From NCBI RefSeq assembly GCF_018687715.1, contig NC_056759.1, positions 27,376,885 to 27,440,884 on the forward strand: DNA of 64,000 nucleotides. Reading direction: 5' to 3'. Each line of letters starts with the position of its first letter. The stretch's first letter is position 1. Below are positions 1 to 11,261 of this stretch, piece by piece. The position numbers and the translations under genes are program-made. The DNA is from Carya illinoinensis. Taxonomy: Eukaryota > Streptophyta > Magnoliopsida > Fagales > Juglandaceae. The notes under the pieces were generated by a model. That model searched no databases and had not been told where the DNA came from. It worked only from the letters and a program-made list of their open reading frames with translations.

Positions 1-694
1 TACAACTTTCCTAAATTTCTATACAAAATATAATAAATAATTTAACTTTTTCTTAATTTTTTTAAATCTTAAAATAATAATAATATTAAAATAAAATATT
101 TTAATATAATCTTAAAACTTAAAATTTTCATATGAGAATTCTTAGTGGCCAAACAAAACCATTTTGATGGATTGCGTCGACCCACGTTGAAGGGCCTTTA
201 TCGTTCTTATTTCCTTTTTTTACTTCTAAAATATTTTATACGATTTGAAAGTCTTGCGTGTACATACATGAATATGTACTTGAATAAGTCAAAAAATAGA
301 ATATAAAAGGAGACGCCGTAACAAAATTCCCCGTTACAATCAATAATACAAACCATATAGTTAAAAACAAAAAAATGGCAATGGTGCCAAATAATTGTTT
401 TGAGCCCATATTTCCTCCAGTAGATTGAGTGTAAATTACTCCCAAAGAGCAGTTTGAAACATCAAGAAGACTTTGCAAAACTGAGGCTAAAAGCCCAAGT
501 TGGTAATTTTACATGGTAGTTTACTTCTTCATATATCCAATTATCTTATTCCTCAAATCTTAGGAAAATGAAGTAAGAAATGATGTTTACTTCTAAAAAA
601 AGAGAAAAAAAATATGATTCTCTCAAAACAAGAGGAAAAAGTTACGAGTAGCCACTAACTGGGGAGGTGTGTTGGCTTCACGTACCACCTATAC

Positions 695-1137
695 GTCCCA
701 TTTAGGCTTATTTAGTTATGCAGACGATATGAAATGAGATAAAATATTTTAAATAGTAATAAATAAAATATTATTGAGATATAATTTTTAAATATTAATT
801 TTATATTAAAATTTAAAAAAATTAAATTATTTATTATATTTTATATAAAAATTTAAAAAAAATATAATGATAAATTGAGATGAGATGAGATTTTTAATTT
901 TTATTAACTATTCGTATTTCAAGTTGAAAAAATCTACACAATCTTCTAACATCTTAATATCTTACCATTTTTTAATTTTTTAATATTTTTTTAATATGTT
1001 TTTTTGAATTTATTCTTTTTAAATTAATTTAATTATTTTATTTATTATTTATATATTAAATATTTAATAAAAAATAAAATAATAAAAATTAAAAAAAAGA
1101 TAAGATATTGGGGTGTTGAGTAGTTGCGTACTAAAAT
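695..1137. repeat. AT-rich insertion unique to copy 1
   Basis: The text around CACGTACCACC and TTTCAAGTCTGGCA is adjacent in the other two copies but separated here by about 440 bp of very AT-rich sequence with runs such as GAGATGAGATGAGAT. The composition matches the AT-rich MITE-like repeats elsewhere in the window. I could not define clean terminal inverted repeats, so the class is uncertain. Confidence 0.5.
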
Positions 1138-1518
1138 CATTTCAAGTCTGGCAATAGATAAAGATTTTAAATGCATTGTAAAATAGTGGCACGTGGCCGC
1201 CGCACACCCATGGCGGCACATTAGGACTGTGCGCTAATGGTACGACAATAGAGAAGGGCAGTGCATGCACTGGCGGTTGCAGAACACAATGAGTAGATTT
1301 CATTGGTGGGGGCATGTATTCAGTGACGCTGGGTGAGGATCGAGGTGTAGATAAACGTTTGAACAAGATTGAAGTAAACAGACGTAGAAATGGAGGAACA
1401 AAATTAAAGAAAGGGAAAGGAGATGACATGACACAGGGAGGATGATAAGGTTTAGGAGAGGATAAGGTTTAGGGGAGGACGAAACATGGGGGTACTCTCT
1501 TGTCAAAGTGTTACTACC

Positions 1519-1941
1519 TAGGCATGTTTAGATGTTTAAAGTATGTAAATAATTTATGAATAAAAGTTAAATATTTGAATGAAGATGTTTTATTAGATTT
1601 TAGAAATGAAGAGGAAAAATGTTGAATAAAAATATATTTTATAATATGTGTTATATTGAAATTTGTGAAAGTGAATAAATAAAATTAAAAAATTGTTTAA
1701 ATATAAATTTTTTAATATAAATTTTATTTTAAAGTTTATAAAAATTCTATTGATTTTTATGTTTTATTTTGAAATTTATAAAAATTGTATTGATTTATGT
1801 GTTTGAGTAGGGATCATTAGATAAAAAGTTTTAAAAATTTGAAATTGAAAAATATTTTGTATTTAAGTTTTAATCTTTGTAAATGAAATTATAAAAATTG
1901 TCGAAAATTTAGAGAATCCTCAAATTCGTCAAACATCCCTA
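1519..1941 (+). mobile_element. AT-rich MITE-like repeat, copy 1
   Basis: Begins TAGGCATGTTTAGATG and ends AAACATCCCTA, so its ends form an imperfect inverted repeat (TAGGSATGTTT-type). The interior is AT-rich without coding potential. The same element sits at the same relative position upstream of the SAUR block in all three tandem copies, so it was there before the duplication. Confidence 0.6.
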
Positions 1942-2072
1942 TTCGCTGTGTAGGAGATACTTGCATATCAAGCACAACTGACTTGGTCACTTGGCAAGTC
2001 ATCAGTTGAAGTTTCTATTTTTCCAAGTATAATAATAGTTGTTTTCTGATCTCCCTCCCATCCAAACCTCAC

Positions 2073-2080
2073 CATAAATG
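2073..2080 (+). promoter_or_regulatory. TATA-like box of the SAUR pseudogene
   Basis: CATAAATG in the same context as CATAAATA upstream of the intact SAUR at 9,706; it lies about 108 bp before the old start codon. No TGTCTC auxin-response core was seen in the nearby 200 bp. Confidence 0.35.
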
Positions 2081-2180
2081 CCCTCTACCTCCCTTCCAAA
2101 CTTCACACCTCTTTCTGGCTACTAGCTAGTACCCTAACCCTTCCTTAGCACAAATTGTCAAAGCATTATCTTGGTGAAAA

Positions 2181-2488
2181 ATGGCTCTAAAAAATCTAGC
2201 AAACTTCCTCATGCAGCAGCTTTGAAGCATATTCTGGAAAGATGCTCAAGCTTTGGGAAGAAGAATGGCTACAATAATGAAGAGGACCTTCCTGATGATG
2301 TGCCAAAAGGCCATTTTGTTGTCTATGTGGGAGAGAACAGAAGCAGATACGTCATTCCCATTTCATGGCTGGCTCACCCGAAGTTCCAAAGTCTGCTTCA
2401 AAGATCTGAGGAAGAGTTTGGCTTTAATCATGAAGAAGTTGTGTTTAGGTCTCTAACGTCGATGACCAGATCAAGTTATGACGACTGA
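2181..2488 (+). pseudogene. SAUR family gene, broken copy
   Basis: Near-duplicate of the intact SAUR at 9,815. SAUR proteins are short auxin-induced proteins that, in characterised members, inhibit PP2C-D phosphatases and so keep plasma-membrane proton pumps active. Two lesions are visible. First, one base is missing shortly after the ATG at 2,181 (CTCAAAAAATG in the intact copy, CTAAAAAATC here), so the ATG now opens a 14-codon frame ending in TGA. The long SAUR frame has no ATG upstream and could start only at a TTG (2,171). Second, a 24-bp in-frame deletion removes eight residues (DMGLTIPC in the sister), the conserved core near the end of the SAUR domain. The remaining frame is open to the shared C-terminus (SLTSM..RSSYDD). 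Single exon, as usual for the family. Most likely non-functional; a non-AUG start cannot be excluded. Confidence 0.85.
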
Positions 2489-3223
2489 AAATAGGGTTCT
2501 TTGGAAATATAAACTAACTTCTGCTACAACTAATTTGAGGGAAGAGATTCATTGATCGTAGCCTATATAATCAGCCTTTTGACAAACTTTTTACTCTCTA
2601 GAACGGCTGGCGCTTTATGATATGTTTGGCTGCCCGATAAAGTAGATATACCAATTAGCATTATTGTGATAATTGCATTTAACCTAATCCACTTTGATAA
2701 CTATATCACGCTTTCCTTCTTAAATTATTGCCTATTATCTATTCGGAAACACTAGATCATTTTCTCATATAATACGTGGTCAAGATATATATTTTATTCA
2801 CAAAGAAAAAGGGAACCAGAGTCCCCATCACTTATGTTCAATCAATGTATTTGATAAAGAATAAAACTAGATATCGTGTCATGATGTGCAAAGTCTGTGA
2901 ATTTCATTTTAAAAAATGTAAAATCTACTATAAATAATTTTTTCATACAGAATTTAGATTTATCAACCTTTTTCTTTTAAAAGAAAAGAATATATATCTA
3001 TATATATATATATATTCTAAGATTACAAATATCACCTCTTTTTTGATAATATCCTTAGCATATCAAAAATATCGTTCAAAGGAAAATTTTTCTTGAGAAC
3101 TGACAACCTTAATGCTGAATCACTCTGAGACAATGCATGTGAAAAGCGCATCGATCCATGAAAGAAGATTCCACTCTTTCGCATTAGCTCTCTCTCTCTC
3201 TCTGTGTCTCTGTCTCTCTTTGA

Positions 3224-3256
<33 letters not shown>

Positions 3257-3306
3257 TTCTTTCGCAATTTCCTAACTAAATTATACCTAGCTTTTAATCC
3301 TCTAAT
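2489..3306. other. Downstream of broken SAUR, no gene
   Basis: AT-rich 3' flank. The part after about 2,650 (CCAATTAGCATTATTGTGATAA) matches 11,806 onward in copy 2, where it is separated from the SAUR by 1.5 kb more sequence. It contains a TA repeat at 2,991-3,016 and a CT-rich repeat at 3,189-3,260. No coding signal seen. Confidence 0.6.
3189..3260. repeat. Interrupted CT microsatellite
   Basis: CT/TCTG-type repeat with interruptions; the matching place in copy 2 (12,311-12,349) is an uninterrupted CT run. Confidence 0.8.
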
Positions 3307-3311
3307 GACTC

Positions 3312-4732
3312 TTTTAATTACTAATCTATACAAGTGGCTATCATTCTGTTAATATAGTTAGTTAGACTCATGACTTCATGCAGATAAATACATATAGAAT
3401 TTTATTTGCGAATTACGATACATAATACAAAGATTACTTCTGCCTAATTTCTCTCTCTCCACTATTCTATTATGGTATTGGAGTCAGTTTCTCATACTGC
3501 AAATTAAGTTTTCACTGATAATTCTTTACTCAATAATTATGGTCTAATCATGCCATCTTCTCAAGTGTAGTGCGAACAACTTATTTCCATGCTTCAATCG
3601 CAGTCTTTTTTAACCTAATCAACCACATGCATGCTAATCTTTTTTTTTTTTTAAAGATGTTTTTATTTATTTATTTACTTTTTATTTTTATGTTCATCCT
3701 TTCATTGCAACTCATTTCAATTAATAAATTAGCAGCTCAACTATGTACCTTGTTGCCTCATTTTCTTTCGTAATTTTTGTTTCTTATAGGACATGATCTC
3801 CAACTGGAAGACGATTGGTGTGGATAAACAAAACCAAAGCATTTATGATTTATTGCAAGATTCATATTAGACTACTAATGATTCTCTGTTTCATTTTCCA
3901 ACTGTTATTCTAGGAAATTTGTCAATAATTTTTTTGAACTATAGCATCGTATATTATGCCATATTTCTTGATCCCTCCCCAATGCAGTTTTAAGTTCATG
4001 AATTTCCTAATGAATTTCATGCTTCAATGTCAAATAATGTACTTATTGTAAGATTTGTTCCCTTGCAAAACCAAAAAGGTCGCCTTTTCCTAGTAGTAAT
4101 TTTGTTTTTTCTTCTATTTTTGATTTTATTCATAGTACTGATATTTGGGGATCATTTTTTGTGTCTTCATATTACGATTTTCACTACTTTCTTACTGTGG
4201 TAGATGATTTCAGTCGATGTACATGGATTTATCTCATGAAATCAAGCTTTGAAAGAGAGAATACATTCAATCCTTCTTCAAGTTTGTTCAAATACAATAT
4301 CATTGTACTATTAAAATCATTCGATTCTATAGTGGTTCTGAATTTGATATGAAACATTTCTTCACTTCCCATGGTGTTTACATCGAAAGAGTTTTCCTTA
4401 TACTCTTAACAAAATGCTATTGTGGAACGTAACCACCAACAAATCCTTAATATTTGCTTGAGCTATTATGTTTCAATCTTCTTTACGTCTAAAATTCTTG
4501 AGTGATAGTATTTTAACTACAGTCCATATAATTAATATTTTTCCTACACCACTACTTTGCAATAGCAAGTCTCCTTATGAGGTTCTCTTTTCCCTTCGAC
4601 TAAACCATCTCATTCTCATTTGAAAACTTTTGGTTGTCTTTATTTTGCTTCTGTTTTAAGACTTTCATTTGCAAATTGTGTTACATAATACAAAGATTAC
4701 TTTTTCCTTTCTTACTCTCCATTATTCTCTTA
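3312..4732 (+). mobile_element. Short copia remnant in copy 1
   Basis: Ty1/copia fragment, 1.4 kb. It is bounded by direct repeats GACTC (3,307-3,311 and 4,733-4,737), which I take as the 5-bp target duplication. The 5' LTR-like part (3,312-3,472) is followed by TGGTATTGGAGTC (3,473-3,485), a primer-binding site close to the initiator-Met tRNA complement TGGTATCAGAGC. Integrase remnants follow. The element then jumps straight into the end of the 3' LTR. The same element, longer and carrying a nested chromovirus, is in copy 2 (12,420-19,828), so it was inserted before the tandem duplication. Its outer ends (TTTTA...TTA) are not the usual TG...CA. Confidence 0.65.
3900..4670 (+). pseudogene. 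Copia integrase remnant
   Basis: Broken reading frames spell recognisable copia integrase pieces: VVDDFSRCTWIYLMKS at about 4,197-4,245, then a stretch around residues expected for the second catalytic Asp region (SGSEFDMKHFF in another frame), then an IVERKHQQILN-like segment. Several frameshifts and stops separate them. The integrase would insert the element's cDNA into the host DNA; here it cannot be made. Confidence 0.7.
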
Positions 4733-4737
4733 GACTC

Positions 4738-4927
4738 CCAAATGACAACAAACAGTAGAAAGTATACCTAGCTAAATGAATATGAGATTCATAATCATCG
4801 GGGTCTGTACTGTTCATGCTCTCCACACCATTATTGTCTCCTATACTCATCATTCTCATTGACTTGAAAACCATTTGCTTAATTTGAGCTTTTGGCTTAT
4901 ATCTTATTATATATACATACATACATC

Positions 4928-4973
<46 letters not shown>

Positions 4974-5660
4974 TATACATTGAGACAATTTTGAAAATAC
5001 GAAAGTACTTGATTGTTGCTTGTGTATATATATATGAAATTCATTGTTAGTACCCTTGTAATCCTTTTTTTTTTAAAAAAAAATTTAAATCTTACAAAAT
5101 AACCTTATTATTTAAGTGATGTGGATATGTGCTGTACAAACCGACTTAATAATAGAATAACTCTAACTTTAATCATATCAATAAATGGCATCATTTTTTT
5201 TTTATCAAGTACTATTTACATCAATGTTTTTTGGTCTTCACTCACACAGTACTGTCGATGATGGTAATGAAAAAAGAGTTGGAACACTTTCCTTGCTCTT
5301 TACAAATTTCATTGCTATAGCTAGCTATCTTTATTTGCCAATTATCAAGAAGAAAAAATGAAAAGGAAAATCTCTGTATTTGTTTGTCTCCCTTGTACTA
5401 GGAAGTTGGAGTGCTAATTTATGCCAAGTTGGTCGTAGGAATATATACAAGGACATACATGCATGTTGGCAGTTCGGACACACAAGGAGCATATATTATC
5501 TTTTATATATGCTCTCACTTCTCATTCTATTTGCTCTTGGGGTTCTCAATGCCACACAAGTACTATCCCCTACAATACTTATGTCTGCACTCTTCACAAC
5601 TTGCTAATTGAATTAACATGCACAATATCTTTAATGTTTCCCAATTCCAGAACCATATAG
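4738..5660. other. Intergenic block shared with copy 2
   Basis: AT-rich, with a long AT microsatellite at about 4,938-4,967. The first part matches 19,834-20,170. From about 5,100 it matches 20,390-20,441 and then 30,101-30,550, i.e. the two sides of the Tat insertion in copy 2. This part is therefore the empty-site version of that insertion (AATAACTCTAACTTTAATC). No gene seen. Confidence 0.65.
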
Positions 5661-6643
5661 TAATTTTTTGCCACATTTCCATTTCCTTATACACATACAC
5701 ACACACATATATATAAAATACAATGTGCATGTATTTTTATATATCAATGTATGTGTATGTGTTAATTAAATATGAGCGAACCGCATTGACTCGAGCTTTA
5801 TATGACATTGTTCACAAATATTAATCAAGTTAGGCGAGATTTGTATGAGTTTTTATCATTTAACCACAATTCTAACCTTTTTTTTATTTTTTTATAGCTC
5901 GAAGCCTATTTAATAATCAAATTGAGTCGAATTAGAGTTTGGTCAAATTGAATTTAAAATGCCTATTCAACTGGTCTTATACATTTCCTATCACACTGGT
6001 AATGTGAGTCATTGAGAAAATAAGAGAATGTAACTTTTGTCATATTAGTTATTGTATATATTACAAGCCCCACCCAAAAAAGCCACCCCAATTACTTATA
6101 ATTTCAACCTAATCATTCCAATTACTTCTAATTTGCTAAGATAAAATTTATATGGAAGACTTTACCATACGCCTCCATCTAATCAATTTGTGATTTATCA
6201 TTTTTTTCCTTCTATCTTAATTCTTAAATATGTGTATGTTTAAATAAAAAGATAAAAATGACAAATTACATGTTGGTTAAGGGGATATGTGTGGTGTAAG
6301 ACTTCCTTATATCATTTCTCCTTTGTTAATACCCTAAAGCACCTATATATCACTCTATTAATCTTGTTTTCTCTCTGTACTTATTCTTTCATGGTTGCTG
6401 TATGATCAATGTAGATATTTTGTAGACACTTTAATTACAACTCACATCGAATTTCACTCTCTTATTGCACTCTCTTTGATATCTAATTTCAATTTTAGTG
6501 TTATTTGTGCTATTGTTGGATTTGATAAGGCTTGTGATCCTTTTTTTCCTTTTCCCCTATGCAATATTTGCACCAACCCTTCAAAATGACTGACTCTATA
6601 TAAACATCTAGAAGGGGCCAATAGGTGCTGTCGTTTTTGGATG

Positions 6644-6698
<55 letters not shown>

Positions 6699-7195
6699 GT
6701 CCCAGAGCCCAAACACCCCATCGCATTCTGGTTTTATTACCTGAGAGGAGGGGAAAGCTTTGGCTTCCTCCTCCTGCTCCTCTTTTCCTATCAATCTACT
6801 TGATTAAGAAAATTATTTCCACTTTTTTTAGTGTTTCTGTTGCTACTTTTCCTTCAAGGCCAAAACAGAACGATATACAGTTTTTCAACAATCTCCGAAA
6901 GAAACGCATCATACAAGAAGGCTCGCAGGTCGCCAATCCTTCGGATAGAAGCAATGGTATTCTGAAAAGACTCTCACGTAACTCACACATTGCCTACAGC
7001 TGCGCATGGGGCACACACGCCTCCACTTCCTGAAGCTTATCTTGCCACATGCGTCGGACCAAAATACTTGCCACCATAAGATCTTCCTGATCTGATTGTC
7101 GTGACTGCACGGAGGCAAGTGCATGGCTCCCACGCGCCAGCTCAGACTTTGGAGTCTTCCAAATTTATTCCAAATTGCAATTTGTCCATCTTCGC
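5661..7195. other. Copy-1-only block, no recognised gene
   Basis: Absent from copy 2, where sequence matching 5,640 runs directly into sequence matching 7,196. It is AT-rich to 6,600, then has a long TC microsatellite (6,654-6,693), then a higher-GC stretch (about 6,720-7,150). An open frame there (6,641-7,033 plus) begins in the microsatellite and matches nothing I recognise. Either an insertion in copy 1 or a deletion in copy 2. Confidence 0.5.
6654..6693. repeat. TC microsatellite
   Basis: About 20 TC units without interruption. Confidence 0.95.
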
Positions 7196-8206
7196 CTCCA
7201 TCTTATATCCAAAAAGAAAAGTAAAAAGGTTGAACTGTTGGCACCCGATGTTTACTCCCTTCTTCAGTCCCTTGGCAGTCTCTCTCTCTGACACAATCCA
7301 TGAGGTCCACTTTTTTTTATTTTACTTTTTTCCCAGCGTAAGAATAATATACTAATTATTTAATTGGTAGATTGTGAAGTCTTGTGATGACATATAACAC
7401 GACGGAGTTAGGATTTTTTATTAAGTTTTTTATTATAAGAGTTGTCCTACTTTGCCATTATAAGATCGTGAAGAAGAATAAGTAGATCTCCCCAACAGCC
7501 ATTTCAAGAAAAAATGTAGTCACTTAAATCACAATGACCTCCGCTCGGGGGATTACAATCCATTTTTAGGATTGTACAAAAACTGCCACTTTTGCGGCTC
7601 CCCCTTGGAGGGAAAGGGTAGAGAATATTATTTGTTTGTAGAGCTTGTTTATTTTTATATTTCTTTAGTGTTGCACTAGTTATGAAAGAGTGTTTGTTGG
7701 GACCCCTACCTCTTATCCATGTATTCTTGTATCCTTTAATTATAATAAATCGAGCTTAATTAGAAAAAAATAGGCGCGGTTGTCAATTATACAAAATTAA
7801 TATATCCCAAATTAAAAAATATGCAGCCATAGCGACACTCCAGCCATAGCTTCTCTGCTGCAATAGCCATCTCTGAAGAGTTAGCAGTCATAAAAGCTTG
7901 AACAATAGGCAGAAAATTACAAATGACACTTAGTTACAATGGAATGTTGCACTTTCTGGGCATGGCAGGAACATGCATGATGTGAAGTCGATCTCACACT
8001 TTAAAGTTGCTACCTAATGATACAACCATTAGGTAGCAACTTTAAACTTTCTGAAATACAACCATAATGATACCATTCTGTGACATTGAGAACCATTGTT
8101 GCTATCTACTATTCAAACTTTCTGGGTCCGTAACTTTTGAAATGTGATGAAACCTTCTTGCCTTGAGACCATAAAAATTCATTGGGCTTTAATATCTATC
8201 ATTAAT
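7196..8206. other. Block shared with copy 2 tail
   Basis: Matches 30,558-31,507 closely. It includes a stretch around CCACTTTTGCGGCTCCCC and GTGTTTGTTGGGACCCCTAC that looks like the end of an old mobile element, but I could not assign it. A short open frame is intact in copy 2 (30,797-31,021) and broken here, which argues against it being a conserved gene. A perfect hairpin at 8,000-8,046 is present only in this copy. Confidence 0.5.
8000..8046. repeat. Perfect 20-bp inverted repeat (hairpin)
   Basis: Two perfectly complementary 20-bp arms (8,000-8,019 and 8,027-8,046) around a 7-nt loop ATACAAC. The matching position in copy 2 (about 31,325-31,345) reads straight through without it, so it appears as a palindromic insertion of roughly 48 bp. 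Confidence 0.85.
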
Positions 8207-9174
8207 TTTGATAGATTGTGACCCACGTTGAAAGGCCTTTATCGTTCTTATAATTTCCTTTTTCTCCTTCTAAATTGTTTCATGCGATTTGAAAGTCTTG
8301 AGTGCACATACATATATACATGAATAAGCTTTCGATAAACCAAAAAATAGAATATAAAAGGAGACGCCCTAACAAAATACCCCGTTACAATCAATACAAC
8401 CCATATAATTAAAAACGAAAAATGGGCAAGGTGCCAAATAATTGTTTTGAGCCTATATTACCTCTAGTAGACTGAGTAAATGACTCCAAAAAAGCGGTTT
8501 GGAACATCAAGAAGATTTTGAAACATCATGCGCCAAGTTGGTAATTTTACACTGTAGTTGACTTCTTGATCAATATATCCAATTATCTTATTCCTCCAGA
8601 TCTTAGGAAAAGCAAGTAAGAAATGATGTTTACTTGTAACAAAAGAGAAAAAATATGATTCTCTCAAAACAAGAGGAAAAAGCTACGAGTAGCCACTAAG
8701 TGGGGAGGTGTGTTGGCTTCACGCGCCATCATATAGGTGGTGCATGGGTCCCACTTACCAACAGTATTTCAAGTCTGGCAGCATGCAGTGGTAGATAAAA
8801 CATAAAAAAAAAAGATTTTAAATGCATTGCGAAATAGTGGCATGCATGCAGCCGCCACGCACCCCTTGATAGCACATGAGGATTGTACGCTAATGATATG
8901 GCGACAGTGATGGGTGGTGCACTAGCGGAGGTAGAACGCAATGAGTAAATTTCATTGGTGTGGGTGTGTATTCAGTGAAGATGGGTGAGGAGGTGTAGAT
9001 CTTGCCTTGAATGTTTGAACAAAAATGAAGAAAAAAGGCGCAAAAATGGATGAACAAAATTAAAGAAAGGGAAAGAAGATGACATGGCACAGCTAGGATG
9101 ATAACGTTTAGGAGAGGATAAGGTTTAGGGGAGGAAGAAACGCGGGGGTACTCTCTTGTCAAAGTGTTACTATT

Positions 9175-9588
9175 TAGGCATGTTTGGACGTTTAAAGTAC
9201 GTAAAGAGTTTATTAATAATATTTAAATTTTTGACTGAGGATGCTAATTTATTGGATTTTGGAAATGAAGAGGAAAAATGTTGAATAAAAATATATTTTA
9301 GAGTATGTGTTGTATTTGAGTTTGTGAAAGTGAATAAATAAAATTTAAAAGTTTTTTGAATCTTAATTTTATATAGAAGTTTATAAAAATTGAATTGATT
9401 TTTGTGTTTTATTTTAAAATTTGTAAAAACCGTATTGACTTATGTGTTTGAGCAGGGATCATTAGATGAAAGTTTTGAAAATTTAAAATTTAAAATTATT
9501 TCATATTTGAGTCCTAATTATCTTTGTGAACAACGTTATAAAAATTTTTGAAAATTTTGAGAATTCTCAAATTTGTCAAACATCCCTA
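9175..9588 (+). mobile_element. AT-rich MITE-like repeat, copy 2
   Basis: Starts TAGGCATGTTTGGACG and ends AAACATCCCTA; same position and ends as the copies at 1,519 and 35,758. Non-coding. Confidence 0.6.
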
Positions 9589-9705
9589 TTTGCTCTATAG
9601 GAGATACTTGTGTATCAAGACTCAACTGACTTGGTCACTTGGAGTTTCTATTTTTTCAAGTTTAATAATAGTTGTTTTCTGATCTCCCTCCCATCCAAAC
9701 CTCAC

Positions 9706-9713
9706 CATAAATA
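9706..9713 (+). promoter_or_regulatory. TATA-like box of the SAUR gene
   Basis: CATAAATA about 100 bp upstream of the SAUR ATG, inside a block conserved with copy 1. No canonical TGTCTC auxin-response element was seen between 9,600 and 9,815, so auxin control is not shown by the sequence. Confidence 0.4.
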
Positions 9714-9814
9714 ACCTCTACCTCCTTTCCAAACTTCACATTCCTTTCTGGCTACTAGCTAGTACCCTAACCTTTCCCCACTAGTCCTTCTTTTTAGCAT
9801 TACCTTGGTGAAAA

Positions 9815-10147
9815 ATGGTTCTCAAAAAATGTAGCAAACTTCCTCAGGCAGCTGCTTTGAAGCGGATTCTGAAAAGATTGTCAAGCTTTGGGAAGAAGCA
9901 TGGCTACAATAATGAAGAGGACCATCCTGATGATGTGCCAAAAGGCTATTTTGTTGTCTATGTGGGAGAGAACATAAGCAGATACGTCATTCCCATTTCA
10001 TGGCTGGCTCACTCGCAGTTCCAAAGTCTGCTTCAAAGAGCTGAGGAAGAGTTTGGCTTTAATCATGACATGGGTCTTACCATTCCTTGTGAAGAAGTTG
10101 TTTTTATGTCTCTAACGTCGATGATCAGATCAAGTTATGACGACTGA
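9815..10147 (+). CDS. SAUR family auxin-responsive protein, intact
   Basis: Intronless 110-residue protein, the normal size for the SAUR family (Auxin_inducible domain). A basic N-terminus ([21 protein letters not shown]) precedes the domain, which runs from about [15 protein letters not shown] (residues 40-55) through [11 protein letters not shown] and [14 protein letters not shown] to [13 protein letters not shown] (near residues 86-98). These are the family's diagnostic blocks. Characterised SAURs, especially the SAUR19/50-type groups, bind and inhibit PP2C-D phosphatases and thereby promote plasma-membrane H+-ATPase activity and cell expansion. That role is inferred here from family membership. 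The ATG was chosen because it directly opens the domain frame and follows a TATA-like box by about 100 bp. It is the only unbroken SAUR among the tandem copies. Confidence 0.93.
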   Translation: MVLKKCSKLPQAAALKRILKRLSSFGKKHGYNNEEDHPDDVPKGYFVVYVGENISRYVIPISWLAHSQFQSLLQRAEEEFGFNHDMGLTIPCEEVVFMSLTSMIRSSYDD

Positions 10148-10886
10148 AAATAGGGTTCTTTGGAAATATAAAATAACTTCTGCTACAACTAATTTGAGGG
10201 AAGAGATTCATTGGTCCTAGCCTATAATTAGCCTTTTGACAAACTTTTTACTCTCTAGTACGGCTAGCGCTTTATGATATGTTTGGCTTCTTGATATTGT
10301 AGAGAGAAAATATTGCAGCAGGAGATCACCATGAGCTTCAAGCTGATTTCATTAAAAAACGTATCTTAGATAGATTTCAATCAGATTACCAGATATAGAT
10401 CTTCATTTATGTTTGAAATGGAAAGGTGACTAGCTAGGCCCTGATATTCAAAGGATCATCCACTTGTAATAATTCTTTGTTGGCATGTCTTATTGCACTT
10501 GATTTGCAGAAGGCGCTTACTTATCTGCTTCCAGCCATTTTCGTATCTGTGTTATGCTCTGATCCTACTGCTTATACTATATATATACTAATTCTGGTAT
10601 ACGGGCTTGGAAGAATGGAGATCATGCTCGCGTACTTTGAATCTGCATGCGACCAATATTTTACACGAGTATTAAGCATCAACTCTTGATCATATTTAGG
10701 CTTCCCTAGGTGCTCGTGCTCTTCATGAAAAAAAAAAAAAAAAAAAAAATACATAAACGACAGAGAATAAAATTCTGACTCCTGAGAAATTAAACAAGAA
10801 AAACCAGAGTTGTCAGAATGATGATATCATTCTGATCTCGTGGGGTTGTATGGCAACTACATTGGTTGTTAACTTTCTTTTGTCAT

Positions 10887-10954
10887 TCACAAAAAATGTG
10901 GGATTCTTTAGCTAGAAAGTTCACAAAAAATGTGGGATTCTTTAGCTAGAAAGT
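10887..10954. repeat. 34-bp perfect tandem duplication
   Basis: Two identical 34-bp units (10,887-10,920 and 10,921-10,954) beginning TCACAAAAAATGTGGG and ending GCTAGAAAGT. Confidence 0.95.
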
Positions 10955-11261
10955 GATAACGATATTTCTGTTTATGGTCCGGGAAAGAAAGAGAAAAGGT
11001 ATTATACAATAGCGACGTGATCTGGCTATATATGTACGTAGGGATCATACGATTGTGATCGAGGGTGGTGGGGAGGATCTAATGACTCTTATGATCACTG
11101 AGGTCCCTCCAACATGATTATTTGTGAGTAATAGGTTTATCACCCGATCCCCTGCACATTGTTTTTCTTGTATTTAAAAATAGAAAAAGAAAAGAGAGAA
11201 AAATATATACCCGGCAATGCCATAGTTCCTTGAAATGATTATTTACTGGATGTTGAGAAGA

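Larger units (their letters stand above)
162..8206. repeat. SAUR tandem segment, copy 1
   Basis: First copy of a segment present three times in tandem. It starts near the block that contains CCCACGTTGAAGGGCCTTTA, and the same block recurs at about 8,207 and 31,508. Order here: upstream AT-rich sequence, MITE, SAUR pseudogene, copia remnant (3,312-4,732), a block at about 5,060-5,660 shared with 30,101-30,550, a copy-1-only block (5,661-7,195), and a block at 7,196-8,206 shared with 30,558-31,507. Relative to copy 2 it carries an AT-rich insertion at about 695-1,137 and lacks the sequence matching 10,300-11,800. Bases 1-161 are AT-rich flank with nothing recognisable. Boundaries were read by eye and may be off by tens of bases. 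Confidence 0.8.

Noticed and set aside
1142..1506. Overlapping minus-strand frames upstream of the SAUR pseudogene, recurring at 8,729-9,162
   Set aside because: They recur only because the segment is duplicated; lengths and frames differ between copies and the third copy lacks them.
2171..2180. TTG at 2,171 as the start codon of the first SAUR
   Set aside because: Plants rarely start at TTG, and comparison with the intact copy shows that a one-base loss after the real ATG explains the frame.
6641..7033. 130-codon plus-strand frame beginning PLPLSLSLSLS
   Set aside because: The N-terminus is a TC microsatellite and the remainder matches nothing I recognise; missing from the other tandem copies.
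8000..8046. Hairpin as a microRNA precursor
   Set aside because: Arms of 20 bp are perfect with a 7-nt loop; plant precursors are longer with mismatches. No evidence of a small RNA.
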